64,000 nt of DNA, from the NCBI RefSeq assembly GCF_001661915.1, contig NZ_LYWY01000032.1:62001-126000 (forward strand), read 5' to 3'. The translations under genes were made by a program, and so were the position numbers. A model generated the notes under the pieces. It had not been told where the DNA came from, did no database searches, and saw only the letters and a program-made list of their open reading frames with translations. Below are positions 7,935 to 17,216 of this stretch, in pieces; position 1 is the first letter of the stretch; each line of letters begins with the position of its first letter. The DNA comes from Croceicoccus pelagius. GTDB taxonomy: Bacteria; Pseudomonadota; Alphaproteobacteria; Sphingomonadales; Sphingomonadaceae.

Positions 7935-8641
7935 GCTGTTTTCTTCTTTTTGCGGCGACGCGGAAAGGCCCAGACAAGAAGCCATGCCCCGCTCAGCGCC
8001 ATGGCCACAGAAAGCCACGTGCTTGTCCGCAGCAGCAGGTTGTTCACGTCGCTGCGATCATCGTAATCCATGATATGCAGCATCCACGCGAAGTCGAAGA
8101 TCCGCCAAAGCGAATGGCGCCGTGAAATAAGCTCACCGCTTTCGGGCGAGATGTAGAAAGTGGGGCTGTCCCAACGATCGAAAGTCACCTGCCAGTACGG
8201 CGGCTTCCTGCCCTGCATCTCCATCGGCGCTTCCTGCAACAGGCTTACCGAGGCTACTTCTTCGTCAGAGGTATAGATATTGCGGGCGATGGTTTCTGCC
8301 TGATCTGCACCGATCAGGCCTAACCGCTCGCCGGTGCCTGCATCGAACAGGGCGACACCTCCAGGTGATGTCACCCGCCAAACAGGCCGGTTCAGCAATG
8401 ACGATGAGCGAACCTCCGAAGCGTCCGGCACGGCCGCAAGGACCGTGCCGGGCGCGACGAGGGACGCCATGTCGACCGCAGGGCGTTCGACCGGCCTGAC
8501 GAGGTGATCGCCATGGATCCGGTCGATGTGGATGACGACCATGTAGAAACCGGTCGCCGTCCACAGCACGACCTGAAGCCCGATAACCAGCGCCAGCCAC
8601 TTGTGCAGGCGCCGGACGAACAGGGGCCATCTGATTTTCAT
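7931..8641 (-). CDS. PepSY-associated transmembrane protein (first copy)
   Basis: The 236-residue protein is a paralogue of its neighbour: RRLHKWLALVIGLQVVLW near the N terminus, a periplasmic domain, DFAWMLHIMDYDDRS, then a C-terminal helix and a Lys/Arg tail. The start at 8641 is 10 bp after the stop of the TonB-dependent receptor, so the two are one transcript. Together the pair may form a heterodimeric inner-membrane partner of the receptor, for example reducing a metal complex in the periplasm. The family call rests on the HKW and WMLH-MDY motifs; the biochemical role is inferred. Confidence 0.75.
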   Translation of the reverse strand: MKIRWPLFVRRLHKWLALVIGLQVVLWTATGFYMVVIHIDRIHGDHLVRPVERPAVDMASLVAPGTVLAAVPDASEVRSSSLLNRPVWRVTSPGGVALFDAGTGERLGLIGADQAETIARNIYTSDEEVASVSLLQEAPMEMQGRKPPYWQVTFDRWDSPTFYISPESGELISRRHSLWRIFDFAWMLHIMDYDDRSDVNNLLLRTSTWLSVAMALSGAWLLVWAFPRRRKKKKTA

Positions 8642-8651
8642 AGCGTGCCGC

Positions 8652-11330
8652 TCAGAACCCGGCACGGACACCGACATAGAACCTGCGGCCCATGAGGTCG
8701 TAAGTCATCGTGTCGGTATTCGCATCGGTCCAGCTGCGCACGAACGGCGCATCGCGGTCGAAGACATTGTCGACGCCGAAGGAGAAGCGATAGTTGTCCG
8801 CCACGTCGAACGCGATCTGGGCGTTGTGGTAGAAAACGTCCGGCATGGAATAGCCAAGATCGCCCGGAGCCGCGTTAAAGTCGGTGCCCGAACCGATCCA
8901 TTGGGTCGACCACGTGCCCGTAACAGCGCCCTTGGCGACTGAGAGCACACCGTACCCGCGCCATTCCGGATAACCGCCGTTGCCGCCGCCGATGTGACCG
9001 TCGAATTCGATCGGAGCACCGCCTTCGAAGGGGTAGACGACATATTCGTTGAGCCAGGTGACATTGAGGTTCAGCGTCACTTCGAAGTCGCCGATCATCC
9101 GGTCGTAGATCATGCCGAGATCGAGACCGCTCATCTTTTCGAGGCCGGTGTTGATCGACTGCGCCTGAAGGTAGGTGATCTCGCCGGTCAGCGAACTGCG
9201 CGTGAAGTCGTCGCAGAATGCACTGCTGAGATTTTCGCTGGCATAGCAGACCGCCAGCTTGGTCGAGCCCGGGATCGTGCGGATCGCGTCCTGGATCTCG
9301 ATGTCGAACCAGTCGGCGGTGAAGGTCAGGCCGCTGGTCGGCTCGATCACCGCGCCCAAAGTCCAGGTGGTCGAATCTTCCGGCTGCAGATCGGGATTGC
9401 CGCCACGGCTGGTCAAAACCGTGCCGCCAAGCTGGGTGTAGCCTGCAGGAACGCCCGATGCCTGGCAATTGGCAATCAGCGTCGCGTTGCCGCTGGTGCT
9501 GTAGCCGCTGCACGGATCGGTCGTCGTCAGATTGCCTTCGGACACGCCGCTGAACAGTTCGGGGACATTCGGCACGCGGAAACCGGTGCCGTGAGTCGCG
9601 CGCAGCCTCACGCCATCGACGATCGCCCAGTCTGCGCCAAGTTTGTAGTTCCAGTCAGTGCCGAACAGATCATAATCGGAAAAGCGCAACGCGCCGTCTA
9701 GCACGAAGGACTGCGCGAAAGGCGCGTCGCCGAACACGGGGACCGAGACTTCGGCGTAAGCTTCCTTGGCCGAGATCGAACCGGAGATCGGGTCTTGCTG
9801 GTTGGTGTTGGCGATGCCCGCGACCGTCAGCTCATCCGGCGTGCGCCAGCCCTTTTCCTTGCGATAGGTTGCGCCAGCGGCAAAGCCGACCGTGCCTGCC
9901 GGTAATTCGAAGAGGTCTCCGGTAACGTCGGCCGTCACGGAAAACAGCTCGTTGCCGCCTTTGTCGACGGCAGTGAAGAGCAAATAATCCAGCACTTCCG
10001 GAGTCAGATCGCCATAACCGAGCGGATCGGCGCAAGGGATGCCGTTGGCCCCGCAGGTATCCGGATCGAGTGCGTAACCGAGGTTCTGCAGATTGACGAC
10101 ATTGGTCTGGCCGTCATCGCCCGTGTTCTTGCCCCAGGTCGCCGCGACTTCCCAGTTCCACCCGCTCGGCAGCTGGCCGCGCAGGCCGCCGCTGGCCTGA
10201 TAGGTATCTGTGTCCTGGAAAAACCCGCGCGGTCCGGCCTCCTTCAGGCGCCGCTGGATCAGCAGGATATCCTCGCCCGTCGGGTTGATCGGATTGTCGG
10301 CTGCGATCGCGATGTTGCGCAGCGTACCGGGCGTCGCGATTTGGTTCGTCTTGCGCTTGGTGTACAGGAATTCGCCGAACAGCTCGACGGAATCGGTCAG
10401 CGCGTAGTCGCCGAAAGCAGCAATGTTATAACGCTCGATCGGGTTCACCGCGTTGAGATCACGGACGTAATTGTAGTTGTGAATGGCCGAGGAATAAGGC
10501 TCGTAGAAGTCGCCGTCGCCGCCCAGTTCCTGGTTGAAGTTGATCATGGTGCCGTCAGGCAGGGCCGCACGGCCGCCAATAGTCGCCGCGCTGTTGCTGC
10601 AGACGAGCGAGCCGGATGCGCCGCTATAGGCACAGGGAACCCTGTTGCCCATGTTGATCGGATCGGTGTTCTGATACGTCGCTGCGACCATCACGCCGCC
10701 GCGTTCACCACGAATGCCGCCCATGAAGTCGAGCGTGCGATCCTGGCCGTCGCCCTCTTCGGTGATGCCATAGCGTCCGCCGACCTCCAGACCTTCGAAA
10801 TCCTTGCGGGTAATGAGGTTGACCACACCTGCCACCGCATCGGCGCCGTAGACGGCCGATGCGCCGTCTTTCAGCACTTCGGTGCGGGCCAACATGTTTA
10901 CCGGGATCATGTTTAGGTCGGGCGAAGAGTTCGCGCCGGTACCGCCCGCGACGATGCGGCGGCCGTTCAAAAGGACCAGTGTGCGCTTGATCCCAAGGCC
11001 GCGGAGGTTGACCTGCGACGTTCCCCATCCGTTGCCCGTCCAGTAGGCCGCCGTCTGGTTGCCAGCCTGACCGGCGTTGGCGGGCAGACGCTGCAACAGG
11101 GTTTCCACATTGACGATGCCGGTATTGGCGATTTCTTCCTGCGTGACGATGGTCGTCGGCCCGACGCCTTCGATGTCGGCGCGGCGGATGCGTGAACCGG
11201 TCACGACGATTGGCGCGGCTTGGGTTTCGCCTGCGCCATCGGTTTCAGAACCCCCTTCCTGAGCATGTGCAGGTGCAGCGATTGCGGCCGCCATGGCGCC
11301 GCCGGCGAGAAGGAAAGTTCTGAAGTCCAT
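8652..11330 (-). CDS. TonB-dependent outer-membrane receptor, first gene of metal-type operon
   Basis: The 892-residue receptor has a signal peptide ending APAHAQ and the TonB-box region APIVVTGSRIRRADIEG. Its plug domain contains NLRGLGIKRTLVLLNGRR and TEVLKDGASAVYGADAVAGV, and a long beta-barrel ends with the C-terminal signature RRFYVGVRAGF. The start at 11330 has AGGGAGG upstream. It imports a ligand across the outer membrane with TonB energy. The plug type is common in sphingomonads and does not reveal the ligand. Downstream PepSY, His-rich and HupE-like genes suggest a metal or metal chelate. A HutC-type palindrome lies 73 bp upstream of the start. Confidence 0.9.
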   Translation of the reverse strand: MDFRTFLLAGGAMAAAIAAPAHAQEGGSETDGAGETQAAPIVVTGSRIRRADIEGVGPTTIVTQEEIANTGIVNVETLLQRLPANAGQAGNQTAAYWTGNGWGTSQVNLRGLGIKRTLVLLNGRRIVAGGTGANSSPDLNMIPVNMLARTEVLKDGASAVYGADAVAGVVNLITRKDFEGLEVGGRYGITEEGDGQDRTLDFMGGIRGERGGVMVAATYQNTDPINMGNRVPCAYSGASGSLVCSNSAATIGGRAALPDGTMINFNQELGGDGDFYEPYSSAIHNYNYVRDLNAVNPIERYNIAAFGDYALTDSVELFGEFLYTKRKTNQIATPGTLRNIAIAADNPINPTGEDILLIQRRLKEAGPRGFFQDTDTYQASGGLRGQLPSGWNWEVAATWGKNTGDDGQTNVVNLQNLGYALDPDTCGANGIPCADPLGYGDLTPEVLDYLLFTAVDKGGNELFSVTADVTGDLFELPAGTVGFAAGATYRKEKGWRTPDELTVAGIANTNQQDPISGSISAKEAYAEVSVPVFGDAPFAQSFVLDGALRFSDYDLFGTDWNYKLGADWAIVDGVRLRATHGTGFRVPNVPELFSGVSEGNLTTTDPCSGYSTSGNATLIANCQASGVPAGYTQLGGTVLTSRGGNPDLQPEDSTTWTLGAVIEPTSGLTFTADWFDIEIQDAIRTIPGSTKLAVCYASENLSSAFCDDFTRSSLTGEITYLQAQSINTGLEKMSGLDLGMIYDRMIGDFEVTLNLNVTWLNEYVVYPFEGGAPIEFDGHIGGGNGGYPEWRGYGVLSVAKGAVTGTWSTQWIGSGTDFNAAPGDLGYSMPDVFYHNAQIAFDVADNYRFSFGVDNVFDRDAPFVRSWTDANTDTMTYDLMGRRFYVGVRAGF

Positions 11331-11402
11331 GTGGATGCCTCCCTTGGCTTGATGTCCGGGCCGTAAGGAAACAGTCACACGAGCGGCGGTCAACAACTAT
11401 TT

Positions 11403-11412
11403 TGTATATACA
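11403..11412. promoter_or_regulatory. HutC-type operator upstream of TonB receptor operon
   Basis: TGTATATACA is a perfect 10-bp palindrome of the TGTA-N2-TACA form known for HutC repressors. It lies between hutC and the receptor gene, in the receptor's leader. A CTGACA element upstream on the minus strand could be a -35, which would put the palindrome over the -10 region. HutC repression is inferred. Confidence 0.55.
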
Positions 11413-11513
11413 TGAATTTTCTGTCAGATTGTTATTATGGAAGCGCTTTACGCACATAATCATGCCACCGGACGGCTGGTCCGATGATTAAAAGTTTCTT
11501 TTGCGTAATATTA

Positions 11514-12209
11514 TTATGCAGACGCACCGAAGCGAGCAACGAGCGTATACGAATCGCCAAGAAACAATTGCCGCACTGCGGTAATGTGCTCACCCGACCG
11601 CCAAGTGCGGCGGATCAGCGAAAGGCAGGCTGTATTGTCTGCGACACCAAGTGCGCGAGCCTCCCGATCCGAGACTGCGGTCGCAGAGATTGCGGTTTCT
11701 GCTTCGGTCCAGGGGACATGTTTCAGCAGCCACGTGCCGGGGCTGTCCGGATCGAATACCGCATCGTCGATCTCCGGCACTGCCGTCAGGCTCACCGCAC
11801 GGCTTTCATGCGCGAACGGTTTCCCGTCAGCTATGTGCACTCCAACAGTCCACAAGACGTCTCCCTCGATCTCGAGCGAACTGTCGACCTTGCCCGCATT
11901 GCATATCTCTCGGTGCAGAAGACGATAGCGATACTTCTGCCCGCTTTCCTGGATCTCGTGCGCGAGGTCGGGAATGTCGAGCACCATGGCGTGCGCTTTC
12001 GGCGCAGCGACAAACGTGCCAGCCTTGCGCTTGCGGTTGACCAAACCGGCTGCGGCGAGCGCAGAGATAGCCTTGTTCACCGTCATGCGGGAGCAGCCAT
12101 ATTCTGCCATCAAGTCGTGTTCGATAGGCAGACGGTCGCCCGGCATCATTTCGCCGGAGAGAATCCGGGACTCGATGTCCCGTCGGATGCGCTCGTGCAG
12201 AGCAGTCAT
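11514..12209 (-). CDS. hutC: Histidine utilisation repressor HutC
   Basis: The 231-residue GntR-family regulator has an N-terminal winged helix (GDRLPIEHDLMAEYGCSRMT, then VNKAISALAAAGLVNRKRKAGTFV) and a C-terminal UTRA effector domain (about 85-225). In known systems HutC binds urocanate and then releases the hut promoters. The ATG overlaps the hutF stop codon (ATGA), so repressor and HutF are made together. Two palindromes of the expected type lie nearby, at 11403 and 13602, consistent with autoregulation and control of hutIHGU. The subfamily call rests on the gene neighbourhood as well as the domains. Confidence 0.9.
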   Translation of the reverse strand: MTALHERIRRDIESRILSGEMMPGDRLPIEHDLMAEYGCSRMTVNKAISALAAAGLVNRKRKAGTFVAAPKAHAMVLDIPDLAHEIQESGQKYRYRLLHREICNAGKVDSSLEIEGDVLWTVGVHIADGKPFAHESRAVSLTAVPEIDDAVFDPDSPGTWLLKHVPWTEAETAISATAVSDREARALGVADNTACLSLIRRTWRSGEHITAVRQLFLGDSYTLVARFGASA

Positions 12210-13570
12210 GCGATGAGCGCTTTCAGCACTGCCCTGTATTCCCCCTCGACCTGATCACGCATCACATGACGCCCGCCGCTTACGACCAATCGACCCCGCC
12301 GCCACACGCTATCGATTGCGCGCGAGCCGGCTGAAAAGATCAAGTGGTCGATCAAGGCGTCATCCCTTTGCGCCCCGCATACCAAAACGTCCTCTCGCAG
12401 TGCAACGAGATCGGCTGACGCCCCCGGCCGGATGCCGCCGTCCAGGCCCAATGCATGCCAGCCACCGTGAAGCGCGCACTCCAGTAAAGATCGGCCGTTC
12501 GACATAAATTTCTTTGAAGTCATAATGTTGCGAGCCTGCAAATGAAGTCTCTGGCCGTATTCGAGTACCCGCAATTCCTCCGCCATATCGATCCGGACAT
12601 TAGAGTCGGAGCCAATTCCAAACCGCCCGCCTGCCTCCATGAAGGCCTGAGCGGGGAAAATCCCATCGCCGAGGTTAGCTTCAGTAACAGGGCACAATCC
12701 GACGACCGCTCCTGATCCTGCCATGTCCGACACCTCGCCAACATCGACGTGCGTGGCATGAACGAGGCACCATCGGGAGCCCACCCTTGCGTTGTCGAGC
12801 AACCAGCGAACGGGCGTCGTGCCGAGCGCTGCACGACAATCTGCGACCTCGCGCACCTGCTCGGCGATGTGGATGTGGATCGGCCCGTCACCTGCCAGTT
12901 CCTCCAATGCGCTCAGCTCCTGGGGTGTCACGGCGCGCAAAGAGTGCGGGGCAAGCCCGACTACCGCATCGGGCAGATCAGCCGCGCCTTCCCGACACCG
13001 CTCCAGCAAATGCGAAAACTCATCCAGATCGCAAACGAAACGGGCCTGCGCCTCGGTCGGAGGAGCGCCGTTAAAGCCGCCATGCGCGTAAAAAACGGGC
13101 AGGTGAGTGACCGCAATGCCGGTCTGCCATGCAGCAGCGAAAATCGCATTGGACATCTCGGCAAGATTTCCGAACCGTCCACCTGAAACATCATGGTGAA
13201 GGTAATGGAATTCTCCAACGCGGGTGAACCCGCTCTCTAGCATTTCGATTTGCGCCATCGCAGCGACCTTGCGCAACTGGTCCGGATCAATCGTGCCGGC
13301 AAGCCGATACATGAGATCGCGCCATGACCAAAAGTCATCGCCGTCTGAGCTTCTGTATTCAGCAAGGCCTGCCATCGCGCGTTGAAATGCGTGACTGTGC
13401 AGGTTGGGCATTCCGGGGATCGCCACGCCATAGTGCTCGGCACCTATCGGAAGCTGAGCGTCCGGTTCGACTGTCTTGATCAGGCCATCGGCAAGAGTGA
13501 TGCTGACTTGCGAACGCCATCCCTCGGGAAGAAGCGCCTTGGCAAAGTGCAAAACCCCATCTTGCCTCAT
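12206..13570 (-). CDS. hutF: Formimidoylglutamate deiminase HutF
   Basis: The 454-residue amidohydrolase would convert N-formimidoyl-L-glutamate to N-formyl-L-glutamate plus ammonia, the alternative fourth step of histidine breakdown. The metal-site motifs are NLHSHAFQRAMAG (the HxH of strand 1), a mid-chain HIHIAEQ, LVHATH, and GSDSNVRIDMAEELR with the metal-binding Asp. The frame is open upstream to 13837, but the start at 13570 (MRQDGVLHF) fits the family and leaves the palindrome at 13602 in the untranslated leader. It pairs logically with hutG on the divergent operon. Confidence 0.9.
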   Translation of the reverse strand: MRQDGVLHFAKALLPEGWRSQVSITLADGLIKTVEPDAQLPIGAEHYGVAIPGMPNLHSHAFQRAMAGLAEYRSSDGDDFWSWRDLMYRLAGTIDPDQLRKVAAMAQIEMLESGFTRVGEFHYLHHDVSGGRFGNLAEMSNAIFAAAWQTGIAVTHLPVFYAHGGFNGAPPTEAQARFVCDLDEFSHLLERCREGAADLPDAVVGLAPHSLRAVTPQELSALEELAGDGPIHIHIAEQVREVADCRAALGTTPVRWLLDNARVGSRWCLVHATHVDVGEVSDMAGSGAVVGLCPVTEANLGDGIFPAQAFMEAGGRFGIGSDSNVRIDMAEELRVLEYGQRLHLQARNIMTSKKFMSNGRSLLECALHGGWHALGLDGGIRPGASADLVALREDVLVCGAQRDDALIDHLIFSAGSRAIDSVWRRGRLVVSGGRHVMRDQVEGEYRAVLKALIA

Positions 13571-13601
13571 AACATGCAACGCCCCGTCGTTTTGAGATCT
13601 A

Positions 13602-13617
13602 TATTGTCTATACAATA
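13602..13617. promoter_or_regulatory. HutC-type operator between hutF and hutI
   Basis: TATTGTCTATACAATA has 6-bp inverted arms (TATTGT and ACAATA) and lies in the 90-bp gap between the divergent hutF and hutI starts. Its core TGTC-TA-TACA resembles the perfect TGTA-TA-TACA site at 11403. It is the natural control point for both hut transcripts. Confidence 0.65.
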
Positions 13618-13660
13618 AATGATAGCTATGCAACATACTGTCGGTGAGGAGGTAGCGGCA

Positions 13661-14863
13661 ATGACGCGATGCGAAACGATATGGACCGCAGCACGGTTGG
13701 CGACGATGGAAGGTGGCCGCCTGAAGGTCATCCCCGACGCCGTGATTGCCGCACAAAACGGGTGTATCACATATGTCGGATCGGCTAGCGAAGCGCCGGA
13801 GCTCACCGCCGATCGCACTGTCGATTGCGAAGGACACCTCGTCACACCCGGCCTAATCGATTGCCACACCCACCTCGTCTTTGCCGGAAATCGCGCTGCC
13901 GAGCACGAGATGCGCCGCACGGGCGCCACTTACGAAGAAATCTCCCGCGCCGGCGGCGGCATCCGTTCTACCGTCGCGGCTACGCGAGCCGCGAGCGAGG
14001 ATGAGCTCGTCGCATCTGCCCTGCCCCGCCTCGACGCGCTGATCGCCGAGGGGGCGACGACTGTCGAGGTGAAGTCTGGCTACGGCCTCGAGCTCGAAAC
14101 AGAAATGCGCATCCTGCGCGCCGCTCGCAGACTGGCTGACGAGCGCCCCGTCACGATCCGCACGACGTTCCTTGGCGCGCACGCATTGCCCGCTGAGTTC
14201 GCTGGTCACGCCGACGATTACATCGATCTCGTCACGCAGGATATGATCCCCGCCGTGGCCGCAGAAAACCTTGCCGACGCCGTCGATGCATTCTGCGAGA
14301 ACATCGGCTTTTCCCCTGCACAGACCGAACGGGTATTCGAAGCCGCCGCGGCACACGGCCTGCCGGTCAAACTTCACGCAGAGCAACTGTCCGACCAGAA
14401 GGGCGCAAGCCTTGCTGCCGTCCATGGCGCGCTTTCGGCGGACCATCTCGAATATCTTGACGATGCGGGCGTGGCTGCGATGGCGAAGGCAGGGACTGTC
14501 GCCACCCTGCTTCCCGGTGCGTTCTATTTCATGCGCGAAACCCGCAAGCCGCCCGTCGCCATATTGCGCGAGGCGGGTGTGCCGATGGCACTGGCGACCG
14601 ATTGCAACCCCGGAACGTCTCCTCTCACATCGCTGCTGCTCGCGATGAACATGGGTTCGGTGCTGTTCGGCTTGACGGTCGAGGAGTGCCTTGCCGGAGT
14701 GACCTGCAACGCGGCCCGCGCGCTCGGCATGGGCGAAAATACCGGCACGCTCACTGCCGGCAAGCAGTGCGACATGGCGATCTGGAACGTCGGCGATCCT
14801 GCCGAACTGGTCCACGCGATGGGCACGAACCCGCTTCACGCCCGCATCTGGAGAGGACGATGA
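13661..14863 (+). CDS. hutI: Imidazolonepropionase HutI
   Basis: The 400-residue metal-dependent amidohydrolase opens the imidazolone ring of 4-imidazolone-5-propionate to give formimidoylglutamate, the third step of histidine breakdown. Motifs seen are [19 protein letters not shown] (metal HxH and substrate contact), [25 protein letters not shown], and [10 protein letters not shown] with the metal Asp. The start at 13661 has GAGGAGG about ten bases upstream. An in-frame ATG at 13619 would begin beside the operator and is less likely. The stop overlaps the hutH start (ATGA). Confidence 0.93.
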   Translation: MTRCETIWTAARLATMEGGRLKVIPDAVIAAQNGCITYVGSASEAPELTADRTVDCEGHLVTPGLIDCHTHLVFAGNRAAEHEMRRTGATYEEISRAGGGIRSTVAATRAASEDELVASALPRLDALIAEGATTVEVKSGYGLELETEMRILRAARRLADERPVTIRTTFLGAHALPAEFAGHADDYIDLVTQDMIPAVAAENLADAVDAFCENIGFSPAQTERVFEAAAAHGLPVKLHAEQLSDQKGASLAAVHGALSADHLEYLDDAGVAAMAKAGTVATLLPGAFYFMRETRKPPVAILREAGVPMALATDCNPGTSPLTSLLLAMNMGSVLFGLTVEECLAGVTCNAARALGMGENTGTLTAGKQCDMAIWNVGDPAELVHAMGTNPLHARIWRGR

Positions 14864-16389
14864 CCGACCTGACCCTGCAGCCGGGGGCAGTCACACTGTC
14901 CCAGTGGCGCGCGATCTATCGCGGCGGGCGGCCCACGCTCGACCCCGCCTGTATGGACGGTGTGCGGGAAAGCGCCGCCTCGGTCGAGCGTATCCTTGCG
15001 CGCGGCGAGCCGGTCTATGGCATCAACACCGGCTTCGGAAAGCTGGCGAGCGTGCGGATCGACGACGCCGACCTCGCCACGCTTCAGCGCAATATCGTGC
15101 TGAGCCACGCAGCAGGCGTGGGCGAGGCTTCGCCCGAACCGGTTGTCCGCCTGATGATGGCGCTCAAAATGGTCAGCCTCGCGCGCGGGGCGTCGGGTAT
15201 CCGGCCCGGGACGCTGGACCTGCTGGCTGCGATGATTGAACGCGGACTGACGCCGATCATCCCCTGTCAGGGTTCGGTCGGCGCCAGCGGCGATCTTGCC
15301 CCGCTTTCGCATTTGGCGACAACGATGATCGGCGAAGGCGAGATTGTTCTCGATGGCGAGCGTCTACCCGCTGCCGAAGCACTGGAACGGGCAGGCCTTG
15401 CCGCGCTGACACTCGGACCCAAGGAAGGCCTCGCGCTGTTGAACGGTACGCAGTTCTCCTGCGCCAACGCGCTGGCCGGATTGTTCGAGGCCGAAACCCT
15501 GCTGCAAACCGCGCTCGTCACCGGTGCGCTTTCGACGGAAGCGGCCAAGGGTTCCGATACGCCTTTCGATCCGCGCATTCACGATCTTCGCGGCCATGCC
15601 GGCCAGATCGAAACCGCCGCCGCGCTCCGCAAATTGATGGACGGTTCCAACATCCGCGCCAGCCACCTCAAGGGCGACGAGCGCGTGCAGGATCCCTATT
15701 GCCTGCGCTGTCAGCCGCAAGTGATGGGCGCGGCGCTAGACATGATGCGCCAGGCGGCCACCACTTTGTCGGTCGAAGCAAACGGCGTTTCGGACAATCC
15801 GCTGATCTTCGCCGATACCGACGAGGCGCTTTCAGGCGGGAACTTCCATGCAGAACCGGTCGCCTTCGCCGCCGACATGCTGGCAATGGCCATCTGCGAG
15901 ATAGGCTCGTTGTCGGAGCGCCGCATCGCCATGCTGGTCGATCCGGCGCTGTCGGGCCTTCCCGCGTTCCTGACGCCAAAGCCGGGGCTCAATTCGGGCT
16001 TCATGATCCCGCAAGTCACCGCTGCCGCGCTCGTTTCGGAAAACAAGCAGCGCGCGTTCCCGGCCAGCGTCGATTCGATACCGACCTCGGCGAACCAGGA
16101 AGACCACGTTTCGATGGCAGCGCACGGTGCGCGGCGCCTTGCCGACATGGCCCGCAATGCCGGCGGTGTGATCGCGATCGAGGCGCTGGCCGCTGCTCAA
16201 GGAATCGATTTCCACGCCCCGCTTTCGTCCAGCAAATCGCTCGAGGCGGCGCGCGCCCTGATTCGCCAGCTGGTCCCCCCGCTGTCGGACGACCGCTATT
16301 TCCATCCCGACATGGAAAAGGCTGCTTCGCTCGTCCTTTCAGGAAAACTCGCCGCTGCGGCAGACACGGACCTTCCGGCGATCGGGTGA
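14860..16389 (+). CDS. hutH: Histidine ammonia-lyase HutH
   Basis: The 509-residue enzyme removes ammonia from L-histidine to give urocanate, the first step of the pathway. The [14 protein letters not shown] motif supplies Ala142-Ser143-Gly144, which cyclise autocatalytically to the MIO electrophile; this is the same numbering as the classical bacterial enzyme. [11 protein letters not shown] near the N terminus and the NQEDHVSM segment near the C terminus are further family signatures. The length matches the family. The start overlaps the hutI stop and the end overlaps the hutG start. Confidence 0.96.
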   Translation: MTDLTLQPGAVTLSQWRAIYRGGRPTLDPACMDGVRESAASVERILARGEPVYGINTGFGKLASVRIDDADLATLQRNIVLSHAAGVGEASPEPVVRLMMALKMVSLARGASGIRPGTLDLLAAMIERGLTPIIPCQGSVGASGDLAPLSHLATTMIGEGEIVLDGERLPAAEALERAGLAALTLGPKEGLALLNGTQFSCANALAGLFEAETLLQTALVTGALSTEAAKGSDTPFDPRIHDLRGHAGQIETAAALRKLMDGSNIRASHLKGDERVQDPYCLRCQPQVMGAALDMMRQAATTLSVEANGVSDNPLIFADTDEALSGGNFHAEPVAFAADMLAMAICEIGSLSERRIAMLVDPALSGLPAFLTPKPGLNSGFMIPQVTAAALVSENKQRAFPASVDSIPTSANQEDHVSMAAHGARRLADMARNAGGVIAIEALAAAQGIDFHAPLSSSKSLEAARALIRQLVPPLSDDRYFHPDMEKAASLVLSGKLAAAADTDLPAIG

Positions 16390-17216
16390 TGAACGACTGG
16401 CTGGAAATACACCGGGGCACGGTGCCGCTTGTCGTCGCCTTTCCGCATACCGGCTCTGACCTTGCCGATGTCGAATGCCAGTTCGCATCGCCATGGCTCG
16501 CCCGCCGCGATGCGGACTGGTGGGTGGACCGGCTCTACGCCTTTGTCCGCGAACTCGGCGCGACGACGATCCGCACCGCCATTTCGCGCAGCGTGATCGA
16601 CGTGAACCGCGATCCGTCGGGCATCTCGCTCTATCCGGGGCAGGCCACCACTGAACTGTGCCCGACGACCACATTCGACGGCGAGCCGCTCTATTCGGGC
16701 AGCGAACCCGACGAGGCCGAGATAGCCCGCCGCCGTGACAGATGGTTCCTGCCCTATCACGCCGAGATCAAGAGCGAATTGGCCCGCCTGCGCGCAGATC
16801 ACCCCTCGGTCGTCCTCTACGACGCCCATTCGATCCGCAGCCGCGTGCCCCGCCTGTTCGACGGCAAGCTTCCGCAGTTCAATATCGGCACCAACTGCGG
16901 CGAGACTTGCGACAAGGCACTGTCCAATGCCGTCTCCGCAATCTGTGCGGAAAGCGGACGCAGTCACGTCCTCGACGGCCGGTTCCGCGGGGGTTGGACG
17001 ACGCGCCACTATGGCCGCCCCGCCGACGGAATCCACGCCATCCAGATGGAACTCGCCATTCGCGGCTATGCGGCCGAGCCCGACCATCCCTCCTCCTCGA
17101 ACTGGCCGCCACCGTTCGAGCCCGACTACGCCGCCGCGCTTGCCGCGACGCTGTCCGACATCCTGAAGGCCTGCATCGCCTTCGCCCAAAACAAATCCGG
17201 GAAGAGTGACCAATGA
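16389..17216 (+). CDS. hutG: N-formylglutamate deformylase HutG
   Basis: The 275-residue protein belongs to the N-formylglutamate amidohydrolase family and would release formate and L-glutamate in the last step. [26 protein letters not shown] and [18 protein letters not shown] match the family. The last of these and [11 protein letters not shown] carry the likely metal-binding His and Asp residues. Together with HutF this defines the five-step formylglutamate route rather than the direct formiminoglutamase route. Translation is coupled on both sides by overlaps with hutH and hutU. Confidence 0.92.
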   Translation: MNDWLEIHRGTVPLVVAFPHTGSDLADVECQFASPWLARRDADWWVDRLYAFVRELGATTIRTAISRSVIDVNRDPSGISLYPGQATTELCPTTTFDGEPLYSGSEPDEAEIARRRDRWFLPYHAEIKSELARLRADHPSVVLYDAHSIRSRVPRLFDGKLPQFNIGTNCGETCDKALSNAVSAICAESGRSHVLDGRFRGGWTTRHYGRPADGIHAIQMELAIRGYAAEPDHPSSSNWPPPFEPDYAAALAATLSDILKACIAFAQNKSGKSDQ

